From Isoetes taiwanensis (Eukaryota; Streptophyta; Lycopodiopsida; Isoetales; Isoetaceae): a stretch of 64,000 bases of DNA. Of the stretch, positions 1-10,910 are shown piece after piece. A model generated the notes under the pieces. It saw nothing but the letters and a program-made list of their open reading frames with translations, was not told the DNA's origin and searched no databases. The position numbers and the translations under genes are program-made. The stretch's first letter is position 1; the number at the start of each line of letters is the position of its first letter. The stretch is taken from positions 12,984,143 to 13,048,142 of the forward strand of contig JAJEKV010000006.1 of NCBI GenBank assembly GCA_021234155.1, given 5' to 3'.

Positions 1-1392
1 GCATTGTGCTACCCTTATACATCATATTTGCTATGTAGTTATATTTGGACACAAAGTTTTATCATGTGTTTTCTTCCGCCCGCTGGGTGATGCTTTTCTC
101 CACCCCCCGGGTGATGCTATCCCCTCTTTTTTCATGAATTGTTGATTTTTTCTCATTTCTAATCGCTCACATCAATTTGGGTGCTTGTAATTTTGCAGTT
201 TGCCGCTTCACCATTATGCACATTCTTGTTCTCCTTAATCGTTAATGGGTGCCTTCTACATGTTCCCATTCTTCTCGCGCTCACGGTCGTTGGCACTCCT
301 CTTCGTCTCACCCTCGCTACGCGCTTCGTCACCTGACTCGACACCTGGCGGTTTCGCGGTGGCTGGGCCTATAGTTTATGAAGTTACGCCTCATTTTTTC
401 TTTTACGTTGTGCTCCGAATTACCTTTAGTTTCCTTCTTGGCCTTCCTTTTGCTCGGTGCTAGTATGTCTACATTCTCTTCTTCGATCTCATCCCTCGTT
501 TGCCAAAGTTTGTTTTCCTATTGGGGCCTTTATTCATGGCTTTTTGCATATGGTATTTGTCTTCTGACATCACTACGCATTTCTCCTATGCTACCCTGAA
601 CCGGACCTTGGCATTTTTACTCTCCTCATTATGAACTTCTTTGCTTTAGACTTCTTGTTGTCAACCTCTTTTTTCTTGTTGACATTCCTCTGAGCTGGCT
701 CATTCTGTTGGTGTTTGTCTTGTATTGGTAAGCTTTGAGACGTTGCTTTTTAGGTTCACCTTACCACTCTTGCTATTCATCTTCCTTTATCTGGGTTATG
801 GTTTGACCTCTTTTCCCGAATATTGACAGTCCGTGATCTGCATTCATCTCATATGTGCATTGTACGCGTTAACGTGGTTTGTTTTTTCATCGCATTGTTG
901 CGGGCGCTTTGTCATCATGGCGGCGTGCTTTTCTTTTCATTGTTTTTTCTCTAATGTCTTTTCCTTTTTCAGGTCATTGAGCTGATGTCCGATCCATAGC
1001 GGTAACTTCGGCTCTTCTTCTTCAACCGTTTTCTCCCCACTCGGCTGCGCTTTCGCTGGTTCTCGTCAGCGTGTAGCTTCGGACTTTTCGGACCACGGTT
1101 TCCTTTCTCCTCCACCACTCCAAGCGAGACCAATTTGCGCGTGGTCATCACGATTTCTTTGCTTCGCTTGCCTTCATTACATGCCCCATCACTATCGCCC
1201 GATGCCCTAATTTCTACGGTTCCTATCATCTCTTGATCCTCGTCCGTGACCTCTTTTTAAGCTCCTCTCCTTTCTCTCTGCGTCCTTTATCCTATCCATT
1301 TGTTGGGGTGGTGGCAGGAGTATCTTCTTATATCGGCTTCACGGGAGGTTTATGACGACTAGGCTTATAGTTGAGGAAGTCCTTTGGTAGTT

Positions 1393-1427
1393 GGCGGTTT
1401 TGTGTCTCGCGAGTCCCTTCCCAGATC
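1393..1427 (+). repeat. Short direct repeat, left copy
   Basis: About 33 bases around the core CGCGAGTCCCTTCCCAGA recur at 2430-2466, just before the 357-bp tandem duplication. The two copies differ by a two-base indel and a few substitutions. The repeat marks two related retroelement-like segments about 1.04 kb apart. I cannot assign it to a named element. Confidence 0.5.
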
Positions 1428-1624
1428 CCATCGATCCGAGCCATCGGATCGCCATTCGGAAGGAAGGGACGGCATATCAGGCCATTTCATTTTGGCTCGG
1501 TTATCGGCCTCTTCTCACGGCAGCTCTTCTTCTCCTCTCGTGGCTTCCCTCCCTTCCCGCCCTACGACGGTTGGCGCATGAGTCTTTTGTCATTTGTATT
1601 TTTATTATTCATGCCTCTTTGTTG

Positions 1625-1900
1625 TTCTCCACCCGTGGAGTGTTGCTATTCTTATGTTTTACGTTCCATCATACTGCTATTCTTATGTTTTTACGTTCCA
1701 TTGCCCTCTTGTTGTGTTGTTCTCCACCGCAGGTGATGCTATTTATTTTCACCTCGAGGGTGATGCATATTTTACATAATGGTTCTCCACCATTTGGGTG
1801 ATGCTTTATCTTGTTTATTTCCACCTCGAGGTGTGCTGCATGTTTTACATAATGGTTCTCCACCCTTTGGTGATGCTTTTTCCACCCTATGGGTGATGCT
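1625..1900 (+). repeat. Cluster of CACC...GGTGATGCT hairpin units
   Basis: At least seven imperfect copies of a unit of the form TCCACC-N(0-6)-GGTGATGCT occur here, at about 1625, 1720, 1748, 1783, 1820, 1854 and 1881. Two further copies lie at 76-94 and 98-118. CACC and GGTG are reverse complements, so each unit can form a short stem with a variable loop (CCGC, TCGA, ATTT, CTAT and others). The linker ACATAATGG recurs between some units. The loops vary much more than the stems. Confidence 0.6.
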
Positions 1901-2224
1901 ATCTTTTCTGTTATGTTCTTTTTCCTCTGTTTTTCATTTTCGGACCTTCTTGGTGCGGCTTGTCTTGTTTGTTTTCCGACCATTTACGGGTGTTCTTTTT
2001 GGGAGTTTTGTGGTATTGCTTGCGAGGATTCCGCCGTTTTTAGCCGTCTGGCGGGGTCCCGCTCTATTTCTGTTCGCCATCACCCTCTCCTTCCGGTTCT
2101 CCATGGACACATTCTGGAGGCTTTTCGCCGCTTCTTTGGGTCGCGGTGCTCTATTTTATGCGTAAGCCATCAACTCGTTTCTCTCGCTCTCCGGGCAACA
2201 CATTCAAGGTTGTTGGCGACCATT

Positions 2225-2300
2225 TCTCATTAGGGTTTTCCTCGAAAACCCGAAGGGCTGGTTTTTATCCCGGCGAGAAGTTGTCGCCATTACCCTTTTA
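2225..2300 (+). mobile_element. Possible LINE 3' UTR scrap
   Basis: The block with GGGTTTTCCTCGAAAACCC followed by a GGTTTTTATCCCGGCGA segment resembles, in sense orientation, the 3' UTR block shared by the LINE copies ending near 4.3, 19.9, 41.8 and 48.2 kb. There the antisense form reads like GGGTTTTCGAGGGAAAACC. Only the hairpin core is shared, so this is a weak call. Confidence 0.3.
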
Positions 2301-2465
2301 TTTTGCCTTGGCAAATTTCTTTTTAAGGGGTAGTCCGATATTGTTCCTATGGTCGGCTATCCCCTCTCTCTCTCCCTAGTTTTCCACACATTGTATACTG
2401 CTGCTGTGATGAATGACAAGCCTATCTATGCGGCCGGTTTTGTGTCTCTCGCGAGTCCCTTCCCA

Positions 2466-3135
2466 GAATGGGAGAAAGGCTTGGACATATCATGATGCAC
2501 CTGGAACATTGAAGATTTTTATACTATTAAACGAAACATTAAAGATCACGTTTGATATAGCACACCTTGGCATCAATTGGTGGATTGAGTCTAGGATTGA
2601 GCAAGAACTGGAAAAAAGTATCCTCGTTAAGTCCATGCCGACTAGGTCTTGGGAAAGTTTCACAGAGTTGAGAAGAGATAATGGATTCAGCGTATTTGAT
2701 ACTCAGATCTCTCTGGCCCTGAACTTCATGTAGGAAACAGAGGAGCTGTTCCTTATTGATAACACCATCGATAAGATTGCCTGTGTAAGATTGCCTGTGA
2801 GGATGCCCAGTGTAGATATAATAATGGGAGAAAGGCTTGGACATATCATGATGCACCTGAAACATTGAAGATTTTTATACTATTAAACGAAACATTTAAG
2901 ATCACATTTGATATAGCACATCTTGGCATCAATTGGTGGATTGAGTCTAGGATTGAGCAAGAACTAGAAAAAAATATTCTCGTTAAGTCCATGCCGACTA
3001 GGTCTTGGGAAAGTCTTACTTTCACAGAGTTGAGAAGAGATAATGGATTCAAGGTATTTGATAGTCAGATCTCTCTGACCCTGAATTTCATGCAGGAAAC
3101 GGAGGAGCTATTCCTTATTAATAACACCATCGATG
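2466..3135 (+). repeat. 357-bp tandem duplication
   Basis: The sequence starting AATGGGAGAAAGGCTTGGAC at 2466 starts again at 2823, giving two head-to-tail copies with a 357-bp period. They are similar enough to align by eye over roughly 300 bp. Copy 2 carries a six-base insertion (CTTACT) relative to copy 1, and copy 1 has extra bases before the junction. In the same reading frame copy 1 has a TAG stop where copy 2 reads CAG, so the copies have diverged as coding or former coding sequence. Confidence 0.85.
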
Positions 3136-3239
3136 GCAAACTTGAGAAACGCGCCCTTTACATCATCTGCATGAATGAGGTGTCCCGTTGCAAAAATATT
3201 CCAAATTATGATGAAGCATCTCCGTATCCAAAGAAGTAA
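2865..3239 (+). CDS. Unrecognised ORF in duplicated segment
   Basis: This 124-codon frame lies mostly in the second copy of the tandem duplication. The protein is mixed and not low-complexity. It contains a hydrophobic-aromatic stretch with LGINWWIESRIEQELEK near residues 20-37 and no transmembrane segment or motif I recognise. The first copy reads the same frame for about 80 residues and then stops. Agreement of both copies in this frame suggests a former exon, but there is no family match by eye. It could equally be an exon of an old transposon protein. No promoter or splice sites were assigned. Confidence 0.3.
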   Translation: MKIFILLNETFKITFDIAHLGINWWIESRIEQELEKNILVKSMPTRSWESLTFTELRRDNGFKVFDSQISLTLNFMQETEELFLINNTIDGKLEKRALYIICMNEVSRCKNIPNYDEASPYPKK

Positions 3240-4283
3240 AAAAATACTGAAAAATAGAGCAACCTCGGTAAAGCAAATCAGATACCTTACATTGTATTTC
3301 CTATAGTATTATACAAGCCGCAACAGCCTGAGCAAAATTTGTCCCATATTTAAAGCTTCTGAAAGGCGGGAATAGGGGAAGCCCTAAATACTATACCAAT
3401 TAACCATTTATAACAGTTATCTGAATTTCTCAAACGTGTCCTCAATGATAACTTCCACAGAAGCACAACCAGCAAAAGCATATTTTTTTTATGCCATAGT
3501 CCATAATTGGACATATACCTAAGGGCTGATGCATGCGGTAACATCAGACCTGCAAGTACAGAGGGAAACCTAGCATGTCTAAAGCAATTAAAAGCCTTAA
3601 GTACGTCCTTGCTGTCTGCAAGCTGTTTGTTTTACTATTTAGAACATATGCATGAGATCACTTACATTTTTATTAACTAATTGCATCTCTTAAACCTGTA
3701 ATCTATTCGCGAAACTAGACTGTAATGGCAGTTCTTTGTGATTGCTAACCTCCATTCCTCTTCTATCATCTATGATTCCATTGAGCAGCGACAGGCAGTT
3801 TCAAAGAAATGGATTTTGAAAATCTAACCGTGGGCTGAAGAAACGTGGCTTCAAATCCGGAGCTGGTAATTTGAAACCATCCTAAATGTCAGCCAGTTCC
3901 CCCGTCCTTTAATCTTAGAGTGTGGCAATTAGACTCCAGCGTTTTAGTTTTGAGACAAATTTGTTAATTGCTTCTAGTGGAATCAGCAAAGGAGCGCCAG
4001 TTATAAGATGTTATCCGTTGATTGGATTATCGTTAACTGGCAAAGTCAAGTGGAATCTGGCCCTAATAATCGAATCGAACAGGATGACAACTTACAAATA
4101 GATCCGACTTCCACTCAACCTCATCAACACAGAACAAAAAAGGAAGCGCCCAAACAAACCGTGTAATGAAGGGACGAAAATACATTGAAAAAATTGAACG
4201 GGCAGGATTGCGCACAGACTATCCTCCTATTTCTCCATTAGTATTATATATAGATAGGTGCTTGTTATTGCAGTTCTAAGGAC
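3240..4283. other. No gene seen
   Basis: Unique-looking, AT-rich sequence between the tandem duplication and the LINE 3' end. Frames are short and none carries a recognisable domain. No repeats or RNA genes were recognised. Confidence 0.5.
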
Positions 4284-4385
4284 TTATAAGATAAGATAAG
4301 ATAAGATGAATTTTTACGTCCACGGGAACCCAACGGGTTATGGGACGGCACATGCAAGGGCAACAGCCCATCTAAAACCTGGGGA
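4284..4385 (-). mobile_element. LINE 3' terminus with (AAGAT)n tail
   Basis: Four or five AAGAT repeats at 4285-4308 are followed by GAATTTTTACGTCCACGGG and a block with ACCCAACGGGTTATGGGAC. This matches, base for base in places, the ends at 19924, 41791 and (reverse orientation) 48186. Read on the minus strand it is the last roughly 80 bases of a LINE 3' UTR followed by its microsatellite tail. Confidence 0.75.
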
Positions 4386-4471
4386 CTAGGCCCCATCACC
4401 AAACACAATAACCAAATATTAAAAAACTACCAAGAATAAGATAATATAATGCTAATGCTAGTGGAAAATTT

Positions 4472-4472
4472 A

Positions 4473-4527
<55 letters not shown>

Positions 4528-4528
4528 G
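4472..4528. repeat. (AAAT)n microsatellite
   Basis: About thirteen uninterrupted AAAT/TAAA units. It produces a meaningless Tyr-Leu-Phe-Ile repeat on the minus strand. It lies in the segment (4390-5620) that interrupts the LINE 3' UTR, so it may be the tail of another inserted element. Confidence 0.95.
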
Positions 4529-4529
4529 T

Positions 4530-5620
4530 GTGTTTTGTGCTCAATAAGTGTATTTAGATTAACTTTTAAATAGAGCTTCTTATATATGGCCATATAAGTC
4601 ATTTATTTCGTGCAGGAACTTGGTTACACATGTCCAGAAGGAAGAGCAAGCATGGTGCTAAGTCCCATAAGATGTGTTAATTTAATATCTTGCGACAATT
4701 TCTGTGAATCCTTGCACAATATTCCGTATGCTTCAAGTTCTTTGGAAGCAGGTTCTCGCGCTGAGATTGGTTAACCGGCAATGGTATATATGCTATACTT
4801 CTCTGGCTTTTCCATATGATAGCGCTGCACTTAGGATAGACTGATTTTATGTGCAGTCAGAGGATGTGGTGCAAAATGGAGCTACAAGTATAGTGGGTCA
4901 ATGCATGGGTCAACTAGTCCATGCTTAAGGATGCAAGACTATTAACATTGTTAGACAAAAAGTGCAATCAAGCAAGTTGTTGGTCTTTGTTCATAGGAAA
5001 TTTTTTAATGTAATCATATGTTGCATCAGAATGTCAGTTTAAACAAATTGTATTAAGCCTTTCCTAGTAAATACAATTTTATCGTCATTTCGATACAATA
5101 GTATAATCCTTGATCCTAAAACACAATTCCCTTTCCCCTCCCCCTGGAAACTTATCTAGGCATGAAAACTTCTTCACATTGTCTTGCTTACATGGTCCAT
5201 ATCCAACCGTACTTCCATCCAAGTTAGTGCACCATGCTTCGATTTGCCCTGTTGACTCTTCAATTCTTAAGTGCCCTTTTTTTTAACTCTGCCCCCAAGT
5301 TTTCAAGGAAAATACATTCATTGAATGTGTGGATGCTTTCATTAGCTAGAGAAATACATTTAAATAGATGCTATCAAAGATAGATAGCAGAACAATGACA
5401 ACTATTGGTAGCCACACCTTTATTCAAGCGAAAAATATCATTTGTTGAAGTAGACCATGGTATATTTATTTGGAAATAACTAAATAAATAACTAAATAAA
5501 ACTGTGGCTGTGATAAATAGGTCATGAAATATGCAGCATCATAGTAACAACACCACAAAAATATATTATCCTCCAACTACTAAAGGACTTGCAGTAACAA
5601 AAAGATAAATTGTACCTAAT
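4530..5620. other. AT-rich insert in LINE 3' UTR, no gene seen
   Basis: This segment separates two LINE 3' UTR blocks that are contiguous in the LINE near 20 kb, so it probably arrived by insertion. No coding frame with a recognisable domain, no terminal inverted repeats and no direct repeats at its edges were found by eye. Confidence 0.45.
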
Positions 5621-5624
5621 GAGA

Positions 5625-5712
5625 ATTGTCCGGGTTAAGACCCCCCACCCCCCTCCCCTCTTCCGAAGGGTTTTCGAGGGAAAACTCCTGGCAGTAATAA
5701 GAATGTTGAGAA
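5625..5712 (-). mobile_element. LINE 3' UTR block
   Basis: A C-rich run followed by TTCCGAAGGGTTTTCGAGGG matches the 3' UTR of the LINE copies at about 20030 and 41905, with the same flanking AAAAC...GC pattern. It continues the 4284-4385 terminus after an interruption. Confidence 0.7.
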
Positions 5713-6339
5713 GCTGTACAAATATATATCATAAAATATACACATGTTACGTGAGTGATACGAATGCTCTAATCTTCCTGCAAATTCATCAACTAATTAG
5801 AAAGCAAAATACCACAGGGTACTCGTTTTACCACCCAACCAGACCAACTAGAAGAGATGTCACCAAGTCAAGCTATTCCGCATAACAAGCCAACCACTGG
5901 TGTTACATGAACTCCTTCTAATATTATGATCAAGCAAGGAACAAGAGAAGATACTAAAAGGTAAGGCTAGGCACATCATCAACATAGGAAGAAGCAGATC
6001 TAGCTGTGCAGTCAACTCAGACCCCTATGCACCTTTCTGGGCGTAACTCTCAAACCGTAAGGAATCTATGGACAACCAAGCCCAATCTGGAAACTAGACT
6101 TCAAGGGCTTTCCAACAAGGTAAGGATCGCTGATTTCTAAGCTGTGGTTGCCGAGATATCACGTCTCAAAGTTATCCTTTTATTTATAGGTAATAATACC
6201 TTTTTTGCCTTTTTGCTTCTAAATAAAGGTCAAGGTTTATTTTTAGCTCTCTCTTTGATAATAGCAAGGTTTAGACATACTGGATGACTTTCTTACTTGA
6301 TCATATCAATAAATATTGTTCCATGCAAGGCCACTCCCC

Positions 6340-7560
6340 CGAGCACCATTATTAGTTATTAATCTTAAACCATATCAGTGAGTGTCCGAGAACATAGTAG
6401 AACACGCATATTCATGACCTCCTGAAGGTATGATCCCAACAATAGAACTGAAGCCATACTTAATATCACATGTAGCGGTTGTCCAAACCTGACCAACTGA
6501 GCATAACATGTCCAAATTTGATCAGACGCTAGGCAGCTCTAAAGAGTGTGACATTCATCTTCAACAGCTCCACTTGGCAGCACTGACAAAGCCTATCTAG
6601 GCATGGCTCCCCATTCCATCTGCCTGTCTCAATTCAAAGACGATGTGCATTTGTATGAATCGAGGCAATGAGTCCATGCTTTTTCATGGGCAAATGGGTA
6701 TACAGGTAGCATTGCAAACTATATTCGATTATGGGACTTATGTGGCACTGTAATGTGTTATCTTGACTTGTTCAAGAGCATTGACATCCCAAAGCTTGCC
6801 TCAAACTATGGTGATCCACTTCTATTTTCACATGTGCTCCTGTGCAATCCATCTGAGTAGTCATTGAGCTCTCTTTTTCTTCCAGCAAGCCTTGAGCACT
6901 GCGGCCCCATTGTCACGATCTAAACTAGGTTGGGGAGACAAGCATCATCATTCTTATTGACCATCTTCTAAAGATTGACAATGTGGGGATCAAGGGCTAC
7001 CCTGTGAAGAGGCAAGAAACTTGTTTCTTGCGGCAGAATTTGACATGAGACCATGGATTTCGCTCCTAGTGTCTGTGTTAAGATGGCTTTATGCACCTCT
7101 TCTAAGTTATTTAAGGTAGCAAGGGACACCATCAGGCCCCAGACTTCGACCCCTATAGAAGAACAGGATCCACTAAGATCCTAAATAGATACGACTAATG
7201 GGCCCAATCATACAACTCTGCTCTATGTGTTGTTCTACATTGCGTACAATGCTTTCCAGGCCACTATCACTCGTAACTGGATGGAAATGTTCCAATACAT
7301 TGTAGAAGGAAACTCCACTCCCAAATACTTGTAGGTGGGTGTCACCTCCACATTTTGCCCTTTGTAAGTGAATGAGGGCAGCCGTGGCTGACGTGCGGAT
7401 GAGATAAGGATGACCTTAGTCTTGGCCAGATTGATGCACATGTTAGTGGTCTGGCAGAATGTGTCTAGGGCATCCAAATGGCGCTACATGTTCTCCGGAG
7501 TGTAAGCTAAAAGATCTACATCATCAATATATATCAGCTGTTGGTGATCTGGTGCAAAAG
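6340..7560 (-). mobile_element. LINE RT C-terminal part and proximal 3' UTR
   Basis: The 7235-7477 frame on the minus strand reads LDTFCQTTNMCINLAKTKVI and then TPTYKYLGVEF, the conserved post-catalytic RT blocks (Asn-x-x-Lys-Thr and Tyr-Leu-Gly). In an adjacent frame, around 7500-7545, the minus strand reads YIDDVDLLAYTPENM, the catalytic Tyr-x-Asp-Asp box with Ile in place of the usual Ala. The remainder down to 6340 aligns with 20100-20330 and 21905-22100 of the second LINE (CATTC...CAACACTG and CTTCATGGGCAAATG blocks). Stops and frameshifts are frequent. Confidence 0.75.
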
Positions 7561-7604
7561 TAGGGCCCTCTACTAGAGGACCGCACCCCCAACTGAGGAT
7601 CGAC

Positions 7605-9112
7605 CTATTCATCCCGGAGGAGAAGTGTCAAGCCCCACATGCCTACCAGGCCATCAGCCAACTCCACAGAGTCATCATCTAGAGCTAGAGGATTAATCAC
7701 AGCAAAGTGACCCACGGCCGCTCTACATGACACTCCACTTCCAACACGTGTTGGAAGTTCCCCAGGCACCTCCATAGAGTCATGGGCCACCTCCAACCGG
7801 GCTGCTCTAGCCACCTCAATAACCTCATGCTCAGCACATACCGCTATCGGGACATCCCCAGCAGGATCACCAGCCCCTCCCACAGCCCTGTCCTCAGACC
7901 TAGCCACCACCAAATCATCATCTGAGCCCTCCCCTGAGCCATCACATCCCCTAGCCCCGCCATCCAATGGGCGGCCAGCAGCAAGCCTGCCTCGGCCTCG
8001 TCCCACACCACCTCGTCCAACTCCACTCACTGCACCACGGAGTCCTCTGCCTCTTGCCTCATGAACAGAGGAATCCCGGGCCTCTGCATAAGCACCCGCA
8101 ACCCTTACCACCAGGCAGGTCTTCTTTGCATGCTATGCAATGCATGTTTTCAATGCATATTTGAAAACAAAATAAGTGGAACTTATGTCCACAATGCAAA
8201 TGCACTTGCAAGTCAAAATTCACACTAAAAGTCAAGCTACATACTGAACAACCAGATGCCCTATCTACATGTGTCCAAATACCCGTAGTAGGCCTAATTA
8301 GTGACTCATGTACGAAAGAGTCCTTTAAATGTTTTAGGTTGCTTATTCTTGTCTCCAAGTCTTCTAATGATTCTTTTGTCATCTCAAGAGATAACTTAGT
8401 TTTGCTGATATCATACTCGAGAGAAGACATATTATCAGCATCTTTTTTCTGTTGTAAAATAGTTAATAATGAAAGGCCATAGGTATTCTCTTCTTGCTCC
8501 AACTGAATCAATGCGATTCTCTCGTCTGGGCATACTTCCTTCAAATCCTGCAACTTATTTCTAGCTTCAGTGATGCGCTTGGATAGAGTTGCTGCCATAC
8601 GATCATAACCAGCAAGTTCTCCATTGGTCTCAACCATCTGCATCTCCTTTACTTAACTCTTGCTCTAAAGCTGACATCTTAGACTGCAAGCCATGTTGGT
8701 TAGTTTCCAAAGTACAAATTGCAGCTTCTACATTACTTAACCCCAACTCCTCAATTGTAGTTCTTTTCTTGTTATTCCTTTTAGAGATTTGTAAACTGCC
8801 CCACGCAAATCTTGCCCAATCAAGCTTGTAGCTATTACGGTTAGCAAGAGCCCTTTTAGTGTGTTGCCAAGCAAAACCCCTAGCAAAGGTAGTTCCAGCT
8901 TCATTATTCTTCAATACAAATTGGTAAACCTTATGCACCAAATCCTGCAGCTCGTCATGGAATTCAGGTCTCACTTTATATAATTTTATTTTCATTCTTA
9001 TTGATTGATTAGTGCAAACAGTAAGAAAATCTGACATGGGACAGTCATCCCAAGTTAGTGATGAAGGATCTCTACCTTCATTTGGCAAACCCCTGTACAT
9101 ATGAAACTCCAA
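7605..9112 (-). pseudogene. Coiled-coil protein with C-terminal RING-H2 finger, frameshifted
   Basis: The frame from 9112 to 8630 encodes a mixed N-terminal region (WDDCPMSDFLTVCTNQS near residues 21-37, then Trp/Arg-rich sequence) running into a predicted coiled coil. The coiled coil continues in another frame from 8643 to about 8350 (Leu/Glu/Lys heptads), so one base has probably been gained or lost near 8640. The C-terminus (8059-8250) has spacing C-x2-C-x15-C-x-H-x2-H-x2-C-x9-C-x2-C, which fits the RING-H2 (C3H2C3) zinc-binding pattern of ubiquitin E3 ligases. A third frame downstream (8111-7605) is Arg/Gly-rich and then acidic and may be the disrupted tail. All of it sits inside the LINE. 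E3 activity is an inference from the metal-ligand pattern only. A transposon-encoded protein is the main alternative to a captured host gene. Confidence 0.6.
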
Positions 9113-9569
9113 TTCAGAGGTCCAATCTTCATAGCCGCCGTCTATAGAAAGGCATAGGGTTACCTCTGCCGGATACAGAGTTGCGCTTCAAATTAATGGA
9201 AAAAAAATGAACCATACCTTTTATGGACAAGACATTTCATCATTACACTGCAAAAGGTCTGGGGGTTCAGTACCTTCCATAGGGTCCTCGACATCCATCA
9301 TGGAGCTTGAATGATCGGCCTCGATAAATGTCGGAGCTTTGAAACTGGAGCGTGGAGCGGGAATGTAGAAGGGTTTCATAGGGTTTGACGGGTAAAAGAT
9401 TCCCTTAAAACTTCACAACTTCAATTAAAAAAAAACTTAGGGGTGCGGTGCTAATGGGGTGCTTGACGGACGCAAAAATGCCCCCCAGTTATGTGCGTAC
9501 ACCCTGAAAATGATTCATGGCTAACCCTTTTTTTTTGCCCTCATGGTAGATGCATGTACAGTTTGTCAG

Positions 9570-9690
9570 CACTTTTATTCTTGTTATGGTTTTCCCCCGA
9601 AAACCCTTCAAAGCAGGGGTTTTTTAACTCAGACAGTAATATATTTGGTGCTCCTCCGTTTTGGGTCCCATAGACTAGTTGGTTATACTA
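9570..9690 (+). mobile_element. LINE 3' UTR fragment, plus strand
   Basis: The block GGTTTTCCCCCGAAAACCC, then GGGGTTTTTTAACTC, then TTTGGGTCCCATAGACTAG has the same order as the 3' UTR of the LINE ending at 48186 (TTCGTTTTCCCTCTAAGGGG, TTTTTTAATCC, TTTGGGTCTCATAGGCCAA). No microsatellite tail follows. It is in the opposite orientation to the LINE it sits in. Confidence 0.6.
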
Positions 9691-10295
9691 GAAAAAGTGC
9701 CCAGCGTTGCTGGGCTTTTGTTCAGGACTAAAATTCAAAAATTAATCAAGACATGGTTGAGAACATCTTGTTGGACATATATAATCATTTATTGTGAGAT
9801 GAACTTTGAAGTTGTCCTTTTAAAATGCGACTTTATTGAGCTCAAAGTTTGGAACAACTTGTTTAGAAGCTCAAGTTTCGGAATATTTATATAGTAATTG
9901 TCTTACCCTCATCATAAGTGTGAATATATGCCTCGGCTATACGTATTTAGCTTTTGTTGGCACTCTTTGAAAGACTTTTACTTTTGGAGTCTAAAGGTTA
10001 TCTGGAATGTTTTCATTGCGTAATATCGATATTTGTCGGCGATTTCTTGTAGATTGGCATCCTTAATGTGTAGAGGGTAAATTTCGAAGACCTATATAGG
10101 TCTCTCATCTATTAGATGTCCATACAAATGGAATTTGTAGAAGTTAATGGTTTAATATGATGCTTACTAATAGTGAGTCATTGTTATATGTGTTGTTAGC
10201 TCCGCTGCCCCCATTATCAGCAAGCCACTTTCCAACAGATCAATGTAAGCTCAAACAATATTAGAGAGAGAGAGTATCCTTGGCAAACCCAGATA
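9691..10295. other. No gene seen
   Basis: AT-rich remainder of the insertion into the LINE. Frames are short and no domain or repeat structure was recognised apart from a short AGAG run near 10263. Confidence 0.45.
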
Positions 10296-10910
10296 TTGCT
10301 GTCAAATGGTTGGCATGTCAGCTGCAACTACCCTAAGCATGTCTCATATAGCTTGTACACCACATTCTACAGATCCACAGGAACCCCCAGTTGTTGGAAT
10401 CTTACCCATAGCTTTTCTCGAGGCACAGTGTCAAAAGCCTTGGCGAAGTCAACGAAGCAACACAGGTCTTGTCGATTCCTGCTATCTTGAACTAAAGTTT
10501 GTAGCATAAATATATGATCAATAGTTGAGCGTCAAGGCTTGAATCCTACCTGCATGAGAGCCCACACCTCTGACGCCTCTGTCCAAGCTGTCAATTACTG
10601 CTCCAAAATGCTGATTAGCAGTTTTTGTAAATACTAAACTGACTATGATTGTTCAATATTGGTTGGGCAGTGCAAATCACCTGCCTTATAATAGAGGGGA
10701 ACGACCATGCTAGTGGTCGCTTGCAGGGGAAAAATTCATGCAATGCCCCGTTGAACAAGGTAGTTAGGACCAGTACTATGGACGGCCATGCTCACTTAAA
10801 CAACTCTGTCTGCATACCATCCAAGTCTGTCGCTTCTATTGGCAAGTCACTAGAAGCTTTGGACGACATCTGCCTCTGTGATTTTCTGTGTCAGGCCTTC
10901 CTATAGGGGT
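10296..10910 (-). mobile_element. LINE RT, N-terminal blocks (decayed)
   Basis: Read on the minus strand, 10560-10390 gives an Ile-Asp-His-Ile-Phe block, then a Cys-Phe-Val-Asp-Phe-Ala-Lys-Ala-Phe-Asp-Thr-Val-Pro block. The latter is the conserved RT region with the first catalytic aspartate (FVDFAKAFDTVPR in the second LINE at about 23040-23090). Several stops interrupt the frame. Confidence 0.75.

Larger units (their letters stand above)
1..2400. other. Pyrimidine-rich non-coding region
   Basis: The plus strand is strongly T/C-rich throughout. Open frames here are short, overlap in several frames and look like by-products of composition, with no domain I recognise. The stretch contains the CACC/GGTG hairpin units listed separately and a short block shared with 2430-2466. 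It could be the long terminal repeat or internal non-coding part of a retroelement, but I could not define terminal TG/CA ends, a primer-binding site or target-site duplications. Nothing else in it can be called a gene. Confidence 0.5.
7600..10295 (-). mobile_element. 2.7-kb insertion splitting the LINE RT
   Basis: RT sequence stops near 7600 and resumes near 10296, while the homologous LINE at 22.86-23.0 kb is continuous across this point. The insert contains a coiled-coil/RING-H2 coding region on the minus strand (7605-9112), a LINE 3' UTR fragment on the plus strand (about 9570-9690) and otherwise non-coding sequence. Its ends were not pinned by target-site duplications, so coordinates are approximate. 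It may be a composite of several insertions. Confidence 0.55.

Noticed and set aside
245-2379. Several overlapping plus-strand ORFs of 60-136 codons, hydrophobic and Ser/Phe-rich
   Set aside because: The T/C-rich strand lacks stops by composition. The frames overlap each other and show no domain.
4396-4602. Minus-strand ORF with a Tyr-Leu-Phe-Ile repeat
   Set aside because: Translation of the (AAAT)n microsatellite.
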